Below are positions 1-10,188 of a DNA stretch of 64,000 nucleotides, one piece after another (position 1 is the stretch's first letter; every line of letters starts with the position of its first letter). The stretch is from Lamellibrachia satsuma (lineage: Eukaryota > Annelida > Polychaeta > Sabellida > Siboglinidae). The DNA lies in NCBI GenBank assembly GCA_033239005.1, contig BSQZ01000030.1, positions 4,482,001-4,546,000 on the forward strand. The letters are read 5' to 3'. The position numbers and the translations under genes are program-made. The notes beneath the pieces are model-generated. The model was given only the letters and a program-made list of their open reading frames with translations, was not told the DNA's origin and made no database searches.

Positions 1-82
1 AAGATTGTCATTCCAAACTACAAGTTCCAGATGGCAAGTGGACAAGGAAGCCATTGGCTTATGGAGAGTCCAACAATTTTCT
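1..82 (-). mobile_element. CR1-type LINE 3' tail fragment
   Basis: This matches the 3' untranslated tail of the long CR1 element at 17.8-20.8 kb and the inverted fragment at 9.47-9.58 kb; shared words include GATGGCAAGTGGACAAGG and AGAGTCCAACAAT. It is closer to the 9.5-kb copy, because both have GCAAGTTCCAGATGG-type sequence where the long copy differs, so they are probably the same subfamily. The left end is cut by the window edge. Confidence 0.7.
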
Positions 83-139
83 CATAGGTTCATTCACAAT
101 CTTTATTTTAAAAATACGTTATTATTACAGAGTTACTAT

Positions 140-457
140 CAGGGCTGGGTCCAATTATGTAATTGTAATTGATTACAGCAAAATTGTGTAATTGTAATTG
201 ATTATGGTTTCAAAATGTTGCTGTAATTGTAATTGTTATATTTTGTATAATTGAAAATTTATTTAAATTACAATCAATTACAGTACGTTTCATATCACAA
301 ACTACCAGAACGAATTGTCAATAAAAATACAATTTAAGTCTCACATGAGTTGAAAGTCAAAACTGATTTGGAACATTATGACTGTAATTGTAATTGAAAT
401 AAAAAAATTTAATGTAATTGTAATTGATATAATTTTGTGTAAATGGACCCAGCCCTG
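140..457. mobile_element. hAT-type MITE (318 bp), complete
   Basis: The element begins CAGGGCTGGGTCCA and ends with its exact reverse complement TGGACCCAGCCCTG, a perfect 14-bp terminal inverted repeat of the CAGGG...CCCTG type used by hAT transposons. It is flanked on both sides by the same 8 bases, GTTACTAT (132-139 and 458-465), the hAT target-site length. The interior has no coding potential and is built from TGTAATTGTAATTG-like words in both orientations, so it should fold into a long AT-rich hairpin. It would need a transposase supplied from elsewhere. TIRs and TSD are seen directly; the superfamily follows from TSD length and TIR start. Confidence 0.9.
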
Positions 458-477
458 GTTACTATAATATCATACAG

Positions 478-575
478 GATGTACTCCTACTCGTACTCAT
501 ACTCATGGAAATGTACTCATACTCAGCTTTGTGCATCACCAATGTACTCGTACTTTACTCGTGAAAATGTACTCG
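478..575. repeat. Degenerate TACTC-rich simple repeat
   Basis: The words GTACTC, CGTACTC and CATACTC recur about a dozen times with irregular spacing directly after the MITE's right target duplication. It may be half of another non-autonomous element, but no partner inverted repeat is visible. From 576 to 988 I see no gene or repeat. Confidence 0.5.
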
Positions 576-988
576 GCCCCAGGTCTGCTCACTCATGTTA
601 CATTTATGAATTTTACAGTCTTTCAGCCATTCATATATATCTAAAATTGTATGCTACTGCTCATTATATGGCATATTGAATATATAAATTATATACATAA
701 TTCTTACAGAGAAAGAACAACAAAATTATGAGTAATGCTACATTACCCTTCACTTTAACAGTGTTCACACATAACTTTGGCTGGTCTGCCACCCTTAAAC
801 TTGGTGCACATTGGGCTGTTAAATGTCACACAGATGTGGGTAATGAATTTGCACTACTTTCACTTAAAACAATATATCTAACATGAAGGTTTAGCAACTG
901 GTGGCTGGCCAAGCAGTGTTCAATAGAAAGCAATGGGCCAATCAGCTGGAAACAAGCACTTTGTACTGCAAGGCTGATAAAAACTCAC

Positions 989-1150
989 TCAGGGCTGTGG
1001 CTGAATATCAACCAATGTACTCAGGGCTGTGGCTCACTATCAACCAATGTACTCAGGGCTGTGGCTCACTATCAACCAATGTACTCAGGGCTGTGGCTCA
1101 CTATCAACCAATGTACTCAGGGCTGTGGCTCACTATCAACTCAGAGCTGT
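989..1150. repeat. 32-bp tandem repeat, about 5 copies
   Basis: Units start at 989, 1021, 1053, 1085 and 1117 (last one partial). Each begins TCAGGGCTGTGGCTCACTAT; the first unit has a few substitutions and the middle three are identical, indicating recent amplification. An open frame across it is an artefact. Confidence 0.9.
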
Positions 1151-1352
1151 AATCTAACCTTTACTTCAACAATAGTCTGGAACTGAGTTGAAAGCTCCAT
1201 TGATATTGCAACAAGGGGAGCTTTTAACTGGCTAATCTGGCTTGTAACTTCTTGCCTTCCAAATTGTCATTGACACCTGTTATGATTGCTGGTATGCACT
1301 GAAACCCCACCTTTCCATTATTTCAAGCACTGATTATGAGTATGTTTATTGT

Positions 1353-1447
1353 CTTAACAATAAGGTATTGTCTTAACAGTAAGGTATGATCTTAACACTA
1401 ATGTATTATCTTAACAGTAAGGTATGATCTTAACAGTAAGGAATAAT
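1353..1447. repeat. 19-bp tandem repeat, 5 copies
   Basis: The unit CTTAACAGTAAGGTATGAT is repeated five times with point changes. The preceding 1151-1352 contains nothing I can identify. Confidence 0.85.
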
Positions 1448-1577
1448 CCGATTGGCTCAAGTGATAAGTCTGAAGAGCGGAGAAAATATTTAGGGGATTT
1501 CCTGTCGTCTCTCCAGGACGTCTGCTGCAGCTGCTATGGAAAACAGACTTGACCGAGTCATACAGCGTATTATATGT

Positions 1578-1911
1578 CATAGATGTCAACTTTACCACTT
1601 TTGGGTGGGAAATAAAAATACCGCTTTTTCCCCTGGTCCTGCTTACCCGCTTTTTGAGCAAAATGTCCTGCTTTTTTGTAATTTTCAAAAACAAAAAAAT
1701 TTGTGGTAAAAACAATTTATATGTTGTGCACAAGGCCATTCAAGACACGTTACTTCTTTGGCCTCCTCTTTGCGAAGACATCAAGTTGAGACCCGTAAAT
1801 AATAACACATGAAAACCTGCTAAAAATTACAAATGTTAAGTGGAGTAGGGTGTTTCCGACTTTTTCATTAGCACTTTCCCAGTTTTACATTAACAAATGT
1901 TGACACCCATG
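1578..1911. mobile_element. Possible degenerate hAT-like MITE
   Basis: CATAGATGTCAAC at 1578-1590 is an 11/13 inverted match to GTTGACACCCATG at 1899-1911, resembling the ends of the hAT element at 20.9 kb (CAGAGGTGTCAAC). No matching 8-bp target duplication is visible, so this stays tentative. Short open frames inside look spurious. 1912-2170 holds nothing recognisable. Confidence 0.3.
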
Positions 1912-2170
1912 TCACACTCAAGTTGTTGTACATTGTCACGTCATTAGCAGATGTAACTTGTGAAGTAATAACAAATGTACGGTGTGACGTGACGTTATTG
2001 CACTGTGATACCTCGCTGACATTTACACCACAATTTATTAATTTAAAATTAAACTATTGATGGACAATTTCCAGTATATTACCCATTATGCAGCATATGG
2101 AATGATTCTCAAGAGTGCGTGCGGACGTGCGTGCGACAATTTTACCTGTCATGGTAAATAACATATTCTG

Positions 2171-2230
2171 TTCATAATTAATAACTGTTTAACCTTTTGT
2201 TCATTATTAATAACTGTTTAACCTTTTGTT
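2171..2230. repeat. 29-bp direct duplication
   Basis: Two adjacent copies of a 29-base AT-rich unit containing TAATAACTGTTTAACC; only the first bases of the left copy differ. Confidence 0.85.
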
Positions 2231-2249
2231 TTGTTGTCTATTACGAAGA

Positions 2250-2790
<541 letters not shown>

Positions 2791-2813
2791 TCGGAATTTA
2801 TTAATGTAATCAT

Positions 2814-5800
2814 TTGCGGATCCTGGGCACCTTGTGGCCCCAGGCGAATGTGCTAGGGATCTCGGAGCAGGTTGGAGCATTAAAGGTGCAGTGTGCAGGG
2901 CCCACCAGTGTGTGGACACGTCCCGGTGCTGCATCATTCCAACCCCCAACTATGGGCAAACAGTACTGGGTAGATCACGCTCATTTGCCTTGCTAGGCAG
3001 GTGATCTAGGAGAAGGAAAACATAAAACGGCAACAGCAGGTGAGCCAGGGCAGCACTGCTGAGTGGCTAAGATGTCCCAAATATAATGATGGTACAAATA
3101 TTGTTGAGCGAGAGGGCTACTGCGTCCGGGGTAACCGACGCGCCGTCTACCTTGGCTGCGACGAGAAGACAGCGAAGACAAAAGGGGATGATCAGGCCAG
3201 CAGCGATCTAGATGTGAAGTCCGACTAGACAGGCTGAATGTGGGGACGATGAGCGGGAAAGGAGTAGAGGTGGTGGAAATGATGGAAAGAAGGAGACTGG
3301 AAGTATTATGCATCCAGGAGACTAAGTGGAAGGGAGACAGAGCAAGGACGATGATGCACGCAGGAGGAGATGGAAGAAGTAAAAGAGTGGGCATCATTGT
3401 ATCCGAAGAGATCAGTAAGACGGTGGTCAGAATGGTGGAGAGATGGAAGGGGCGCATAGTGATGGCATGGCTGATAATTAGGAAACAGATGATGTATGTT
3501 ATGTCTGTGTATGGGCCACAGACGGGAAGGACGGAAAGAGGAGTTCAGGGAGGCTTTGGAGAGGATGATAGGATTGGTGGAGCTGGAGGTGATGTTGTGT
3601 ATTGCGGGAGACTTCAATGCACATGTTGGAGTGGTGAAACCAGGTGAAGAGGAGAGCGTTGGCAGGTATAGATGTGGAGCGAGGAATAGAGAGGGTCGAG
3701 CTCTGGTGGAGCTGGTGGCGAGAAATGGGTTAGCAGTGGCTAGCTCTTTCTTCCAGAAGTGAGAGAGCCACAAGATCACATACAGGAGTGGACAGCACAA
3801 GACAGAATTAGATCTAGTGATAGTCAGGAAGCAGCAGCTATGGCAGATTAAGGATTGTAAAGCTGTGGCTGCAGAGCATGTCACAAAGCACAAGCCAGTG
3901 GTGTTTGCTGTGCGTATGCAGAAGAAAAAACTAAGACTGTGGGCCGCAGGACTATTAAGTGGTGGAGGTGCAAAGACGACGTCGCTGTTGAATACAAGGA
4001 GTGGGTGACGGTTAAGTATGAAGAGCTCAGTGAAGAAGTTGGTGGTTTGGAGGAAGAGTGGAAAAAGTACAAAGAAGCATTTGTGGGAGCTGCAGAGGAG
4101 CTATGTGGAAGAACATCAGGAAAGGGCGGAATGTCAAGGAGTAGTAACCAAGGATGGTGGACAAGCGAGGTTGCAGAGGCAGTATGCGAAAAGAAGGAAG
4201 CCTGGAAAGAAATTGAGAAGACCAAGGAGAGAGGAAATGAACCGGATGCAAGGATGATACACACATATGGGCAGAAGGGAGCAGCAAAAAGAGCTGTTGA
4301 TAAGGCGAGGAGAGATATGGAAGCAGATGTATATAGCAAGCTAGATGAGGATGGTGGAAAGAAGATGATATACAAAATGGCCCGAGACATGGATGAGAAT
4401 AGTAAGGATGTGAAGGGTGGGACGGTGATGAAGGATAGAAATGGGAAGTTAGTGATAGAACAAGAGGCAGTGCTGAAGCTCTGGGAAAGCTACTTCAAGG
4501 AGCTACTTAACCAGGAAAGAAATAACAACGATCTGGAATTACCATCATATGTAGAGGGGAAAGTGGAGTTAACCAATATTACGGATATAGAGATGCAAAC
4601 CGGGATGAAAGGGACGAAGAAGGGAAGAGCACCTGGTATCGATGAGATGCATGTGGAGATGGTAATGGCAGTGGGGGAGAGTGGAATCAGCTGGACAAAG
4701 AGGCTGCTGAATACATGTATGAGGCAGGGTAAAGTACCAGAGGAATGGCGGACAGGGCTAATAGTCCCAATTTGGAAGAAGAAGGGAGATGTGCAAGACC
4801 CAGGGAAATACCGAGGAATCACACTTCTAAATCACATCATGAAGCCGCTAGAGAGGATCCTGGATGTGAGGATCCTGGATGAGAGGGTCCGAAAGAAAGT
4901 AGAGCAAGAACTGGGTGAAGAACAACAAGGATTCAGAAAAGGCATAGGGACGACTGATGGGAGGTTTGCATTAAGAAAAATGGTAGAGAAGATGTTGGAG
5001 ATGCAAGGGAGAATGGCAGTGGGATTTGTGGACCTGGAGAAGGCCTATGACACAGTCCCTAGAGAGATGGTGATGGCAACAGTGATATGGATGGGAAGTG
5101 AGATAGAAGCAGAAGCCAGGATGGTGGAAGCAATGTATGAGAGAACAAAAGGAAGAGTTGTGGTTGGATCTGGGTTGTCAGAAGAGTTTCCAGTTAACAT
5201 CGGTTTGAGGCAAGGAAGTGCCCTTAGCTCTTTACTGTTTATCGTGGTGATGGAAATAATCAGCAGGAAAATCAGCACAAAGGATATTCTCAGGAAGATG
5301 ATGTATGCCGATGATCTGGCCATAATAGCAGAAAGCAAACAAGACCTACAGGAAATGTTGGAGGAATGGAAGGGGGTGTTCGAGAAGCACGGACTGAGAA
5401 TGAGCCTAGAGAAGACAGAAGTGATGTGGGTTGGACACCAGAGAGAGGAGTTGAACATCAGATTGGATGGTAAGGAGATAAAGCAAGTGGATGGCTTTGT
5501 GTACCTTGGAGGAATGGTTACGGAGGATGGGCATTCAGCGGCAGAAGTGTGACGTCGGACACAAGCGGGAGCGAATGCTTGGAGAAAGGTAGAGTGAGTC
5601 ATGTTGGATAGAAAAATTTCAAAAAAGCTGAAAGGGAAAGTCCTGAGAACATGTGTTACACCAGCATGCCTGTATGGTCTGGAGACAGTGGCGTTGACAG
5701 AACAACAACAACAGAAGCTGCAAGTTTGTGAGAATAACTGGGTTTGGCGAATAACAAAAACAAAGAGGGTGGATAGAAGAAGGATGAACGACCTAAGGAA

Positions 5801-6126
5801 AGAGGTTGGGATGCAATGCAGCCTAACAGGAAGATTGGTGAGAAGCAGGATGAGATGGGCAGGCCACTTGGTAAGAATGGATGCAAGCAAACTAGCAAAG
5901 GTGGAAAAACATCAAGGACACAGGAAAAGGGGAAGGCCACAGCTGAGATGGGAGGACTGCGGGAGGAGGGACATGAGAAGATTGGGGAGGATGAAAGATG
6001 GAGAGAGGGAGCGGCCGATAGAAAACTATGGAAAGAAAGAACAGAAAGAGTGGCTCGACACTATTTTACCTGACCCTCACCCCTGTACAGCAGGGAACAA
6101 GGAGGAAGAGCACAATAATCCGTGCT

Positions 6127-6184
<58 letters not shown>
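2814..6184 (+). mobile_element. RTE-clade LINE with (AT)n tail, inactive
   Basis: This is a near-complete non-LTR retrotransposon: a likely 5' leader (about 2814-3230), an apurinic-like endonuclease, a reverse transcriptase, and a C-terminal segment rich in Arg/Lys with the AGHLVRM and GRPQLRW words usual for RTE/BovB proteins. It ends in a pure (AT)n microsatellite (about 6129-6184); short simple-repeat tails are typical of RTE elements. No target duplication was identified. Coding is broken (next entry), so it is a dead copy. The left limit is inferred from where the protein-like leader sequence begins. Confidence 0.8.
3222..6073 (+). pseudogene. RTE endonuclease-reverse transcriptase ORF, frame-broken
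   Basis: Endonuclease motifs are readable: QETKW near 3315, GDFNAHVG at 3607-3630 and a TELDLVI word near 3805. The reverse transcriptase core follows with GRAPGIDE (about 4624), FVDLEKAYDTVP (about 5024), LRQGSALSS (about 5208) and the catalytic YADD at 5304-5315. The longest uninterrupted part is 3939-5552 (537 codons). The reading frame shifts between about 3500 and 3600 and again near 3945, with in-frame stops at about 3760, 5550 and 5595. After these it continues to WRITKTKRVDRRR and the GRP motif. At least four lesions mean no full protein can be made. RTE assignment rests on motif wording and tail type. Confidence 0.85.
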
Positions 6185-6187
<3 letters not shown>

Positions 6188-6239
6188 AATATTATATATT
6201 ATACATACATGAGGACATACGAATCAGTAAAAGGCCTTG

Positions 6240-6560
6240 CGTGGTTGCCGCAAATAGGATGAAGAAAATATGGAAATCAAATATCTCAAGGAACGTCTCC
6301 TCGTGGCAACTGTGGAATCAGTACTCCTACTGTGAATGGTGTTCAATGTTCACTGGAAAGAGCATGTGATAAATGAAGAGCTGTATGGAACAATGATGAG
6401 GGTAACAGACAAGATTTAGGATGCGGTTTGCTGGGCACAATATAAGGTAAGCTGGGATACCATTGTCAAAACTAATATTCTGGGATGCACTTCAAGGGGA
6501 TGGCCCGCTCCTAGCTACGTCGAGGTCCTAAAATCGGATGCAAATAGCAAAACTTGTTAA

Positions 6561-6634
<74 letters not shown>
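6240..6634 (+). mobile_element. 3' fragment of a second RTE-like LINE plus (AT)n tail
   Basis: Translation across several frameshifts gives short words expected near the C-terminus of RTE-type reverse transcriptases: LKERLLVATVESVLL (about 6273-6330), ELYGTMMRVTDKI (about 6379-6417), an AGHNIR word near 6431, and SYVEVLKSDANS (about 6510-6550) just before a stop. It too ends in a long (AT)n tract (about 6565-6634), as an RTE 3' end should. It is badly decayed, so this is inference from scattered motifs. Confidence 0.5.
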
Positions 6635-6636
<2 letters not shown>

Positions 6637-7410
6637 TGTTGGAAAATTATGTATTTGTAGTTGTTAATAAAGACAGAAACGTAGCGTATGACATTTCGCT
6701 AAAACACTTAAACATTTCGCTATTACAACACTCAATAAGCAACGTTTCGCTAAGACACGCAAACAGATGAAACTAGCGAACGTAATAACGCATAACATTT
6801 TGCAATTACAACACTCAATTCGCTAACAGTTACAATTCGTTAGTCGTTTCGGTCCACGGAGCCCGCTGGCACTGATTGCATACACGGATGGTTTGGCCCA
6901 TGCAAGTGAAAACACTTCACACACGCCGTTGGATGGTTCGGCCCATGGGCCGAACCCGTTCTGGGCCGAAACATCCGACACCCCCACTTATGGGGCTATA
7001 TATAAGCCAGCAGGCTCCCTGCCCCAAACCCATTCAATGTATGACTCCTCTGTCAACTGTCCAGTAGGCAGTACTCGACTCTCGAGTCAAAGTTTACACT
7101 AAACCTCAAATACAAAGTTGTCATCAAAATCGATGATCATGACGTCCAGCGAACTCACTAGGTATTTATTCAAGATACTTTCCATAACGTCGTAAATACG
7201 CGTCGAAAGTATATAGCTTACCTTTCAGTGCGCTTACATCAGACATGAAATATCAACAAAACAACACTCTTCCTCTTTCGAACTTATCCGGGCAATTTCT
7301 TGTGTAGGCCGACATATTTGTTGACATACTCTGATGTATTGTGGGATTTATTGACCTTAATCGCTTATTACTAACTCACTAGGTGTCACTTCAGTTCAAA
7401 CTCCCCGACA
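6637..7410 (+). mobile_element. Solo LTR (774 bp) of a retrotransposon
   Basis: The segment starts TGTTGG and ends CCGACA, a near-perfect TG...CA terminal inverted repeat. Inside lies a TATA box (CTATATATAAGCC, about 6996-7007). One base after the end comes TGGCGCC, a tRNA-complementary primer-binding-site start (TGG pairs with a tRNA 3' CCA). The order LTR, one-base gap, PBS is diagnostic for a 5' LTR, but no gag or pol follows and no second LTR is visible. It is therefore the 5' end of a truncated element or a recombination remnant. No ORF of note lies in the LTR. Confidence 0.7.
6996..7007 (+). promoter_or_regulatory. LTR TATA box
   Basis: CTATATATAAGC lies about 360 bp into the 774-bp LTR, a usual place for the pol II core promoter between U3 and R. 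Confidence 0.5.
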
Positions 7411-7411
7411 G

Positions 7412-7430
7412 TGGCGCCACTATCGAGCCA
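7412..7430 (+). other. Putative tRNA primer-binding site
   Basis: TGGCGCCACTATCGAGCCA follows the LTR end by one base. Which tRNA would prime is not resolved. From 7431 to about 7610 I see no gene or repeat. Confidence 0.55.
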
Positions 7431-7629
7431 TTGCTCTTAGTGGCTCTCTCTCTAAATTATTTGAAGGAGTTACCATGATGAAAAGTGCTAATATGTTGTT
7501 AAAACAAGTGATGTACAGTTTGGCTTTAAACCTCAGAGCTGTACAGCTAAACATACATGTGCGCTAATGGAAACTGTGAAAATGTTTCCAACTAACTAAA
7601 TATGATAAATATGTGTGTGTATGTGTGCG

Positions 7630-7726
7630 TGCGTGAGTATACATATATACATATATACATATATACATATATACATATATACATATATACATATATACAT
7701 ATATACATATATACATATATACATAT

Positions 7727-7796
<70 letters not shown>

Positions 7797-7797
7797 G
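7630..7797. repeat. 8-bp TATACATA tandem array merging into (TA)n
   Basis: The unit TACATATA repeats about 13 times, then becomes a pure (TA)n run. The Tyr/Ile open frames on both strands here are artefacts of the 8-bp period. Confidence 0.95.
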
Positions 7798-7806
7798 CAT
7801 GCACGC

Positions 7807-8096
7807 ATTGGTTGGTGTTGGGGTTGGGGTTGGGGTTGGAGTTGGAGTTGGAGTTGGTGTTGGGGTTGGGGTTGGGGTTGGGATTGGAGTTGGAGTTGGG
7901 GTTGGGGTTGGGGTTGGGGTTGGAGTTGGAGTTGGAGTTGGTGTTGGGGTTGGGGTTGGGGTTGGGGTTGGGGTTGGGATTGGAGATGGAGTTGGGGTTG
8001 GGGTTGGGGTTGGGGTTGGAGCTAGAGCTGGAGCTGGAGCTGGAGCTGGAACTGGGGCTGGGGCTGGGGCTGGAGCTGGAGCTGGAGCTGGAGCCA

Positions 8097-8129
<33 letters not shown>

Positions 8130-8258
8130 TTGGAGTTGGAGTTGGAAGTGGAGTTGGAGTTGGAGTTGGAGTTGGAGTTGGAGTTGGAGGTGGAGGTGGA
8201 GTTTGACTTTGACTTTGAGTTGGAGTTGGAACTGGAGGTGGAGGTGGAGTTGGGGCTT
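7807..8258. repeat. G-rich hexamer array (GTTGGG / GTTGGA / GCTGGA)
   Basis: Hexamer variants occur in homogeneous stretches: GGGGTT runs alternate with GAGTTG runs to about 8020, then GAGCTG and GAGCCG, then GAGTTG and GAGGTG. Stretches such as TTGGGGTTGGGGTTGGGG are textbook four-stranded G-quadruplex formers. It grades without a break into the 8.26-9.47 kb minisatellite. Gly-Val open frames are artefacts. Confidence 0.9.
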
Positions 8259-9465
8259 ATAGGGTCTTTGACTTGGGCTTTTGGGGGGCTTTGATTTGGA
8301 CTTTTGAGGGATTTTGAGGCTTTTTAGGGGTTTGGGCTTGTGGGGGCTTTGGCTTGGGCTTTTGGGGGCTTGGACTTGGGTTTTGGGGCTTTGGTTTGGA
8401 ATTTTTGGGGCATTTGACGCTTTTGGGGGCTTGGGTTTGGGCTTTTGAGGCTTTTGGGGGCTTGGACTTGGGCTTTTTGGGGCTTGGGAGGCTTTTAGGA
8501 GCTTGGGTTTGTCCTTTTGAGGCTTTTGGGGCATTTGGGGGCTTAGGCTTGGCCTTGAGGGGCTTTTGGGGATTGAACTTGGGCTTTGGAGGATTTTGGG
8601 GGCTTAGACTTGGGCTGATGGGGCTTTTGGGGGCTTGGGCTTTTGGGGGCTTGGAATTGGGCTTTTGGAGGCATGGACGTGGGATTTTGGAGGATTGGAT
8701 TTGGGCTTTTGACGTTTGGGGGCTTTTTTGGGCTTGGACTTGGGCTTTGGGGCTTTTGGGGGCTTGGAGTTGGGCTTTTGTGTCTTTTGGGGGCTTTTGC
8801 TTGGGTTTTTGGGGCCTTTTGCTTGGGCTTTTGGGGGCTTGGACTTGGGCTTTTTGGGTCTTGGAATTGGGCTGATGGGGGCTTTGTCTTGGGATTTTTG
8901 GGGCTTTGGTTTGAACTTTTGTGGGCTTTTGAAGCTTTTAGGGGCTTTTGGGGGCTTTTTTTGGCTTGGGCTTTTGGGGGATTTAGCTTGGGCTTTTGGG
9001 TTTATGGGGGCTTTGACTTGGGCTTTTTCGCTTTTAGGGGCTTGGATTTGGGCTTTTGAGGGCTTAGACTTGGGGTTATAGTGCTTTTGGGGGCTTGTAC
9101 TTGGTCTTTTGGGGCTTATGGGGGCTTTTATTTGGGCTTTGGGCTTTTGGAGCCTTTTTGGGGGCTTTGGTTTGGACGTTTGGGGGCTTTTGAGGCTTTT
9201 TGGGGCTTTGGGAGCTTTTGGGGGCTTGGGTTTGAGCTTGAGGCTTTTGGTGCATTTCGGGACTTAGGCTTGGCCTTGAGGCTTTTGGGGCCTTGGGTTT
9301 GGGCTTGAGGCTTTTGGTGCATTTGGGGACTTAGGCTTGGCATTGAGGCTTTAGGGGGCATGGACTTGGGGCTTTTTGGGGCTTGGACTTGGGCTTTTGT
9401 GGGCTTAGACTTGGCCTTTGGGGGGTAAGATTTGGGCTTTTGGGGGCTTGGACTTGGGGTTATAG
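8259..9465 (-). repeat. G-rich minisatellite, relative of the 29-62 kb satellite
   Basis: Degenerate units of the type GGCTTGGACTTGGGCTTTTG with GGGGG runs. Read on the minus strand this is the same word set (AAAAGCCC, AAGTCC, CCCCAAAA) as the giant array at 29.08-61.26 kb, so it is the same family in opposite orientation about 20 kb away. Copies are more diverged than in the main array. Apparent ORFs are artefacts. Confidence 0.85.
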
Positions 9466-9580
9466 CGGGCTACACATACATGAGAAAATTGTTGGACTCT
9501 CGATAAGCCAATGGCTTCCTTGGCCACTTACCATCTGGAACTTGCTGTTGGGAATGGCGATCTTGTTAAATCTTTTTAAA
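9466..9580 (+). mobile_element. CR1-type LINE 3' end, sense strand
   Basis: GTTGGACTCTCGATAAGCCA and TTGTTAAATCTTTTTAAATC are the reverse complement of the CR1 tail at 17,822-17,905. The element's 3' terminus, with its short A/T-rich repeats, falls at about 9580 and directly abuts an oppositely oriented CR1 endonuclease fragment. Confidence 0.75.
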
Positions 9581-10188
9581 TCTATCCTGAATTAAAAATT
9601 TAAATTGTTGGTCTTCACCCCCTGTACTCTCTAGAGATTTTAATTGGATGTGTCCATGGTTAAAATCTCCCATTATGATACATTCCTCTTTACTAACTTC
9701 CTTTATAGCATTTTGTATTGTTCTGTTATCGTCTTCGTTTATGTTTGGACTTCTGTAAACTAATCCAATAGTTAATTTTGAATTTCCTGAAACTATTTTA
9801 CACCAAACAGCTTCATCGCAATCTGCTTCCCTTTCTAGTTTTATTTCATAAGCCTGAATAGATTCTTTAACATATAAAATAACTCCCCCTCCCCTTCTTC
9901 CTATTCGATCTTTCCTAAACATTACGTAACCTGTCAGTCCTAATTCAGCATCTTTTATGTCTGTGTTGGCCCATGATTCGGTAATACCAATTATGTGAGG
10001 GTCAATATCTTCTACCATAATGTTTAATTCGTTTTTCTTATTTACTATACTCCCAGCATTTAAACACACGCATCTATAACCTGCTTCAGACATGTTTCTC
10101 GGAAATTTTGTTATTGGTTTATCTGTACTAGTGGCCTCTTGTCCTGCTTGAGGCATCTCTAAGTAATCCCCCTGCCTTTCTAGTTTAA
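9577..10188 (-). pseudogene. CR1-type LINE endonuclease fragment
   Basis: The minus-strand frame 10156-9566 (196 codons) carries most of an APE-type endonuclease: CLNAGSIVNKKNEL, IIGITESWANTDI, MFRKDRIGRRGGGVILYVKE, WCKIVSGNSKLTIGLVYRSP and GDFNHGHIQ. It is collinear with the same region (about 20,130-20,720) of the long CR1 copy and has fewer lesions there. It is cut at both ends: the reverse transcriptase is missing and the break on the low side is the junction with the sense 3' end at about 9580. It cannot be active alone. Confidence 0.85.

Noticed and set aside
1398..1812. Overlapping ORFs of 113 and 87 codons
   Set aside because: Opposite strands over AT-rich sequence inside a possible MITE, with no recognisable motif or splice context.
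7564..7808. Tyr/Ile-rich small proteins
   Set aside because: Direct translation of TACATATA and (TA)n microsatellite on both strands.
7807..8000. Telomere or interstitial telomeric repeat (TTGGGG)
   Set aside because: Metazoan telomeres are normally TTAGGG; the hexamers here vary freely (GTTGGA, GCTGGA, GAGCCG) and are internal.
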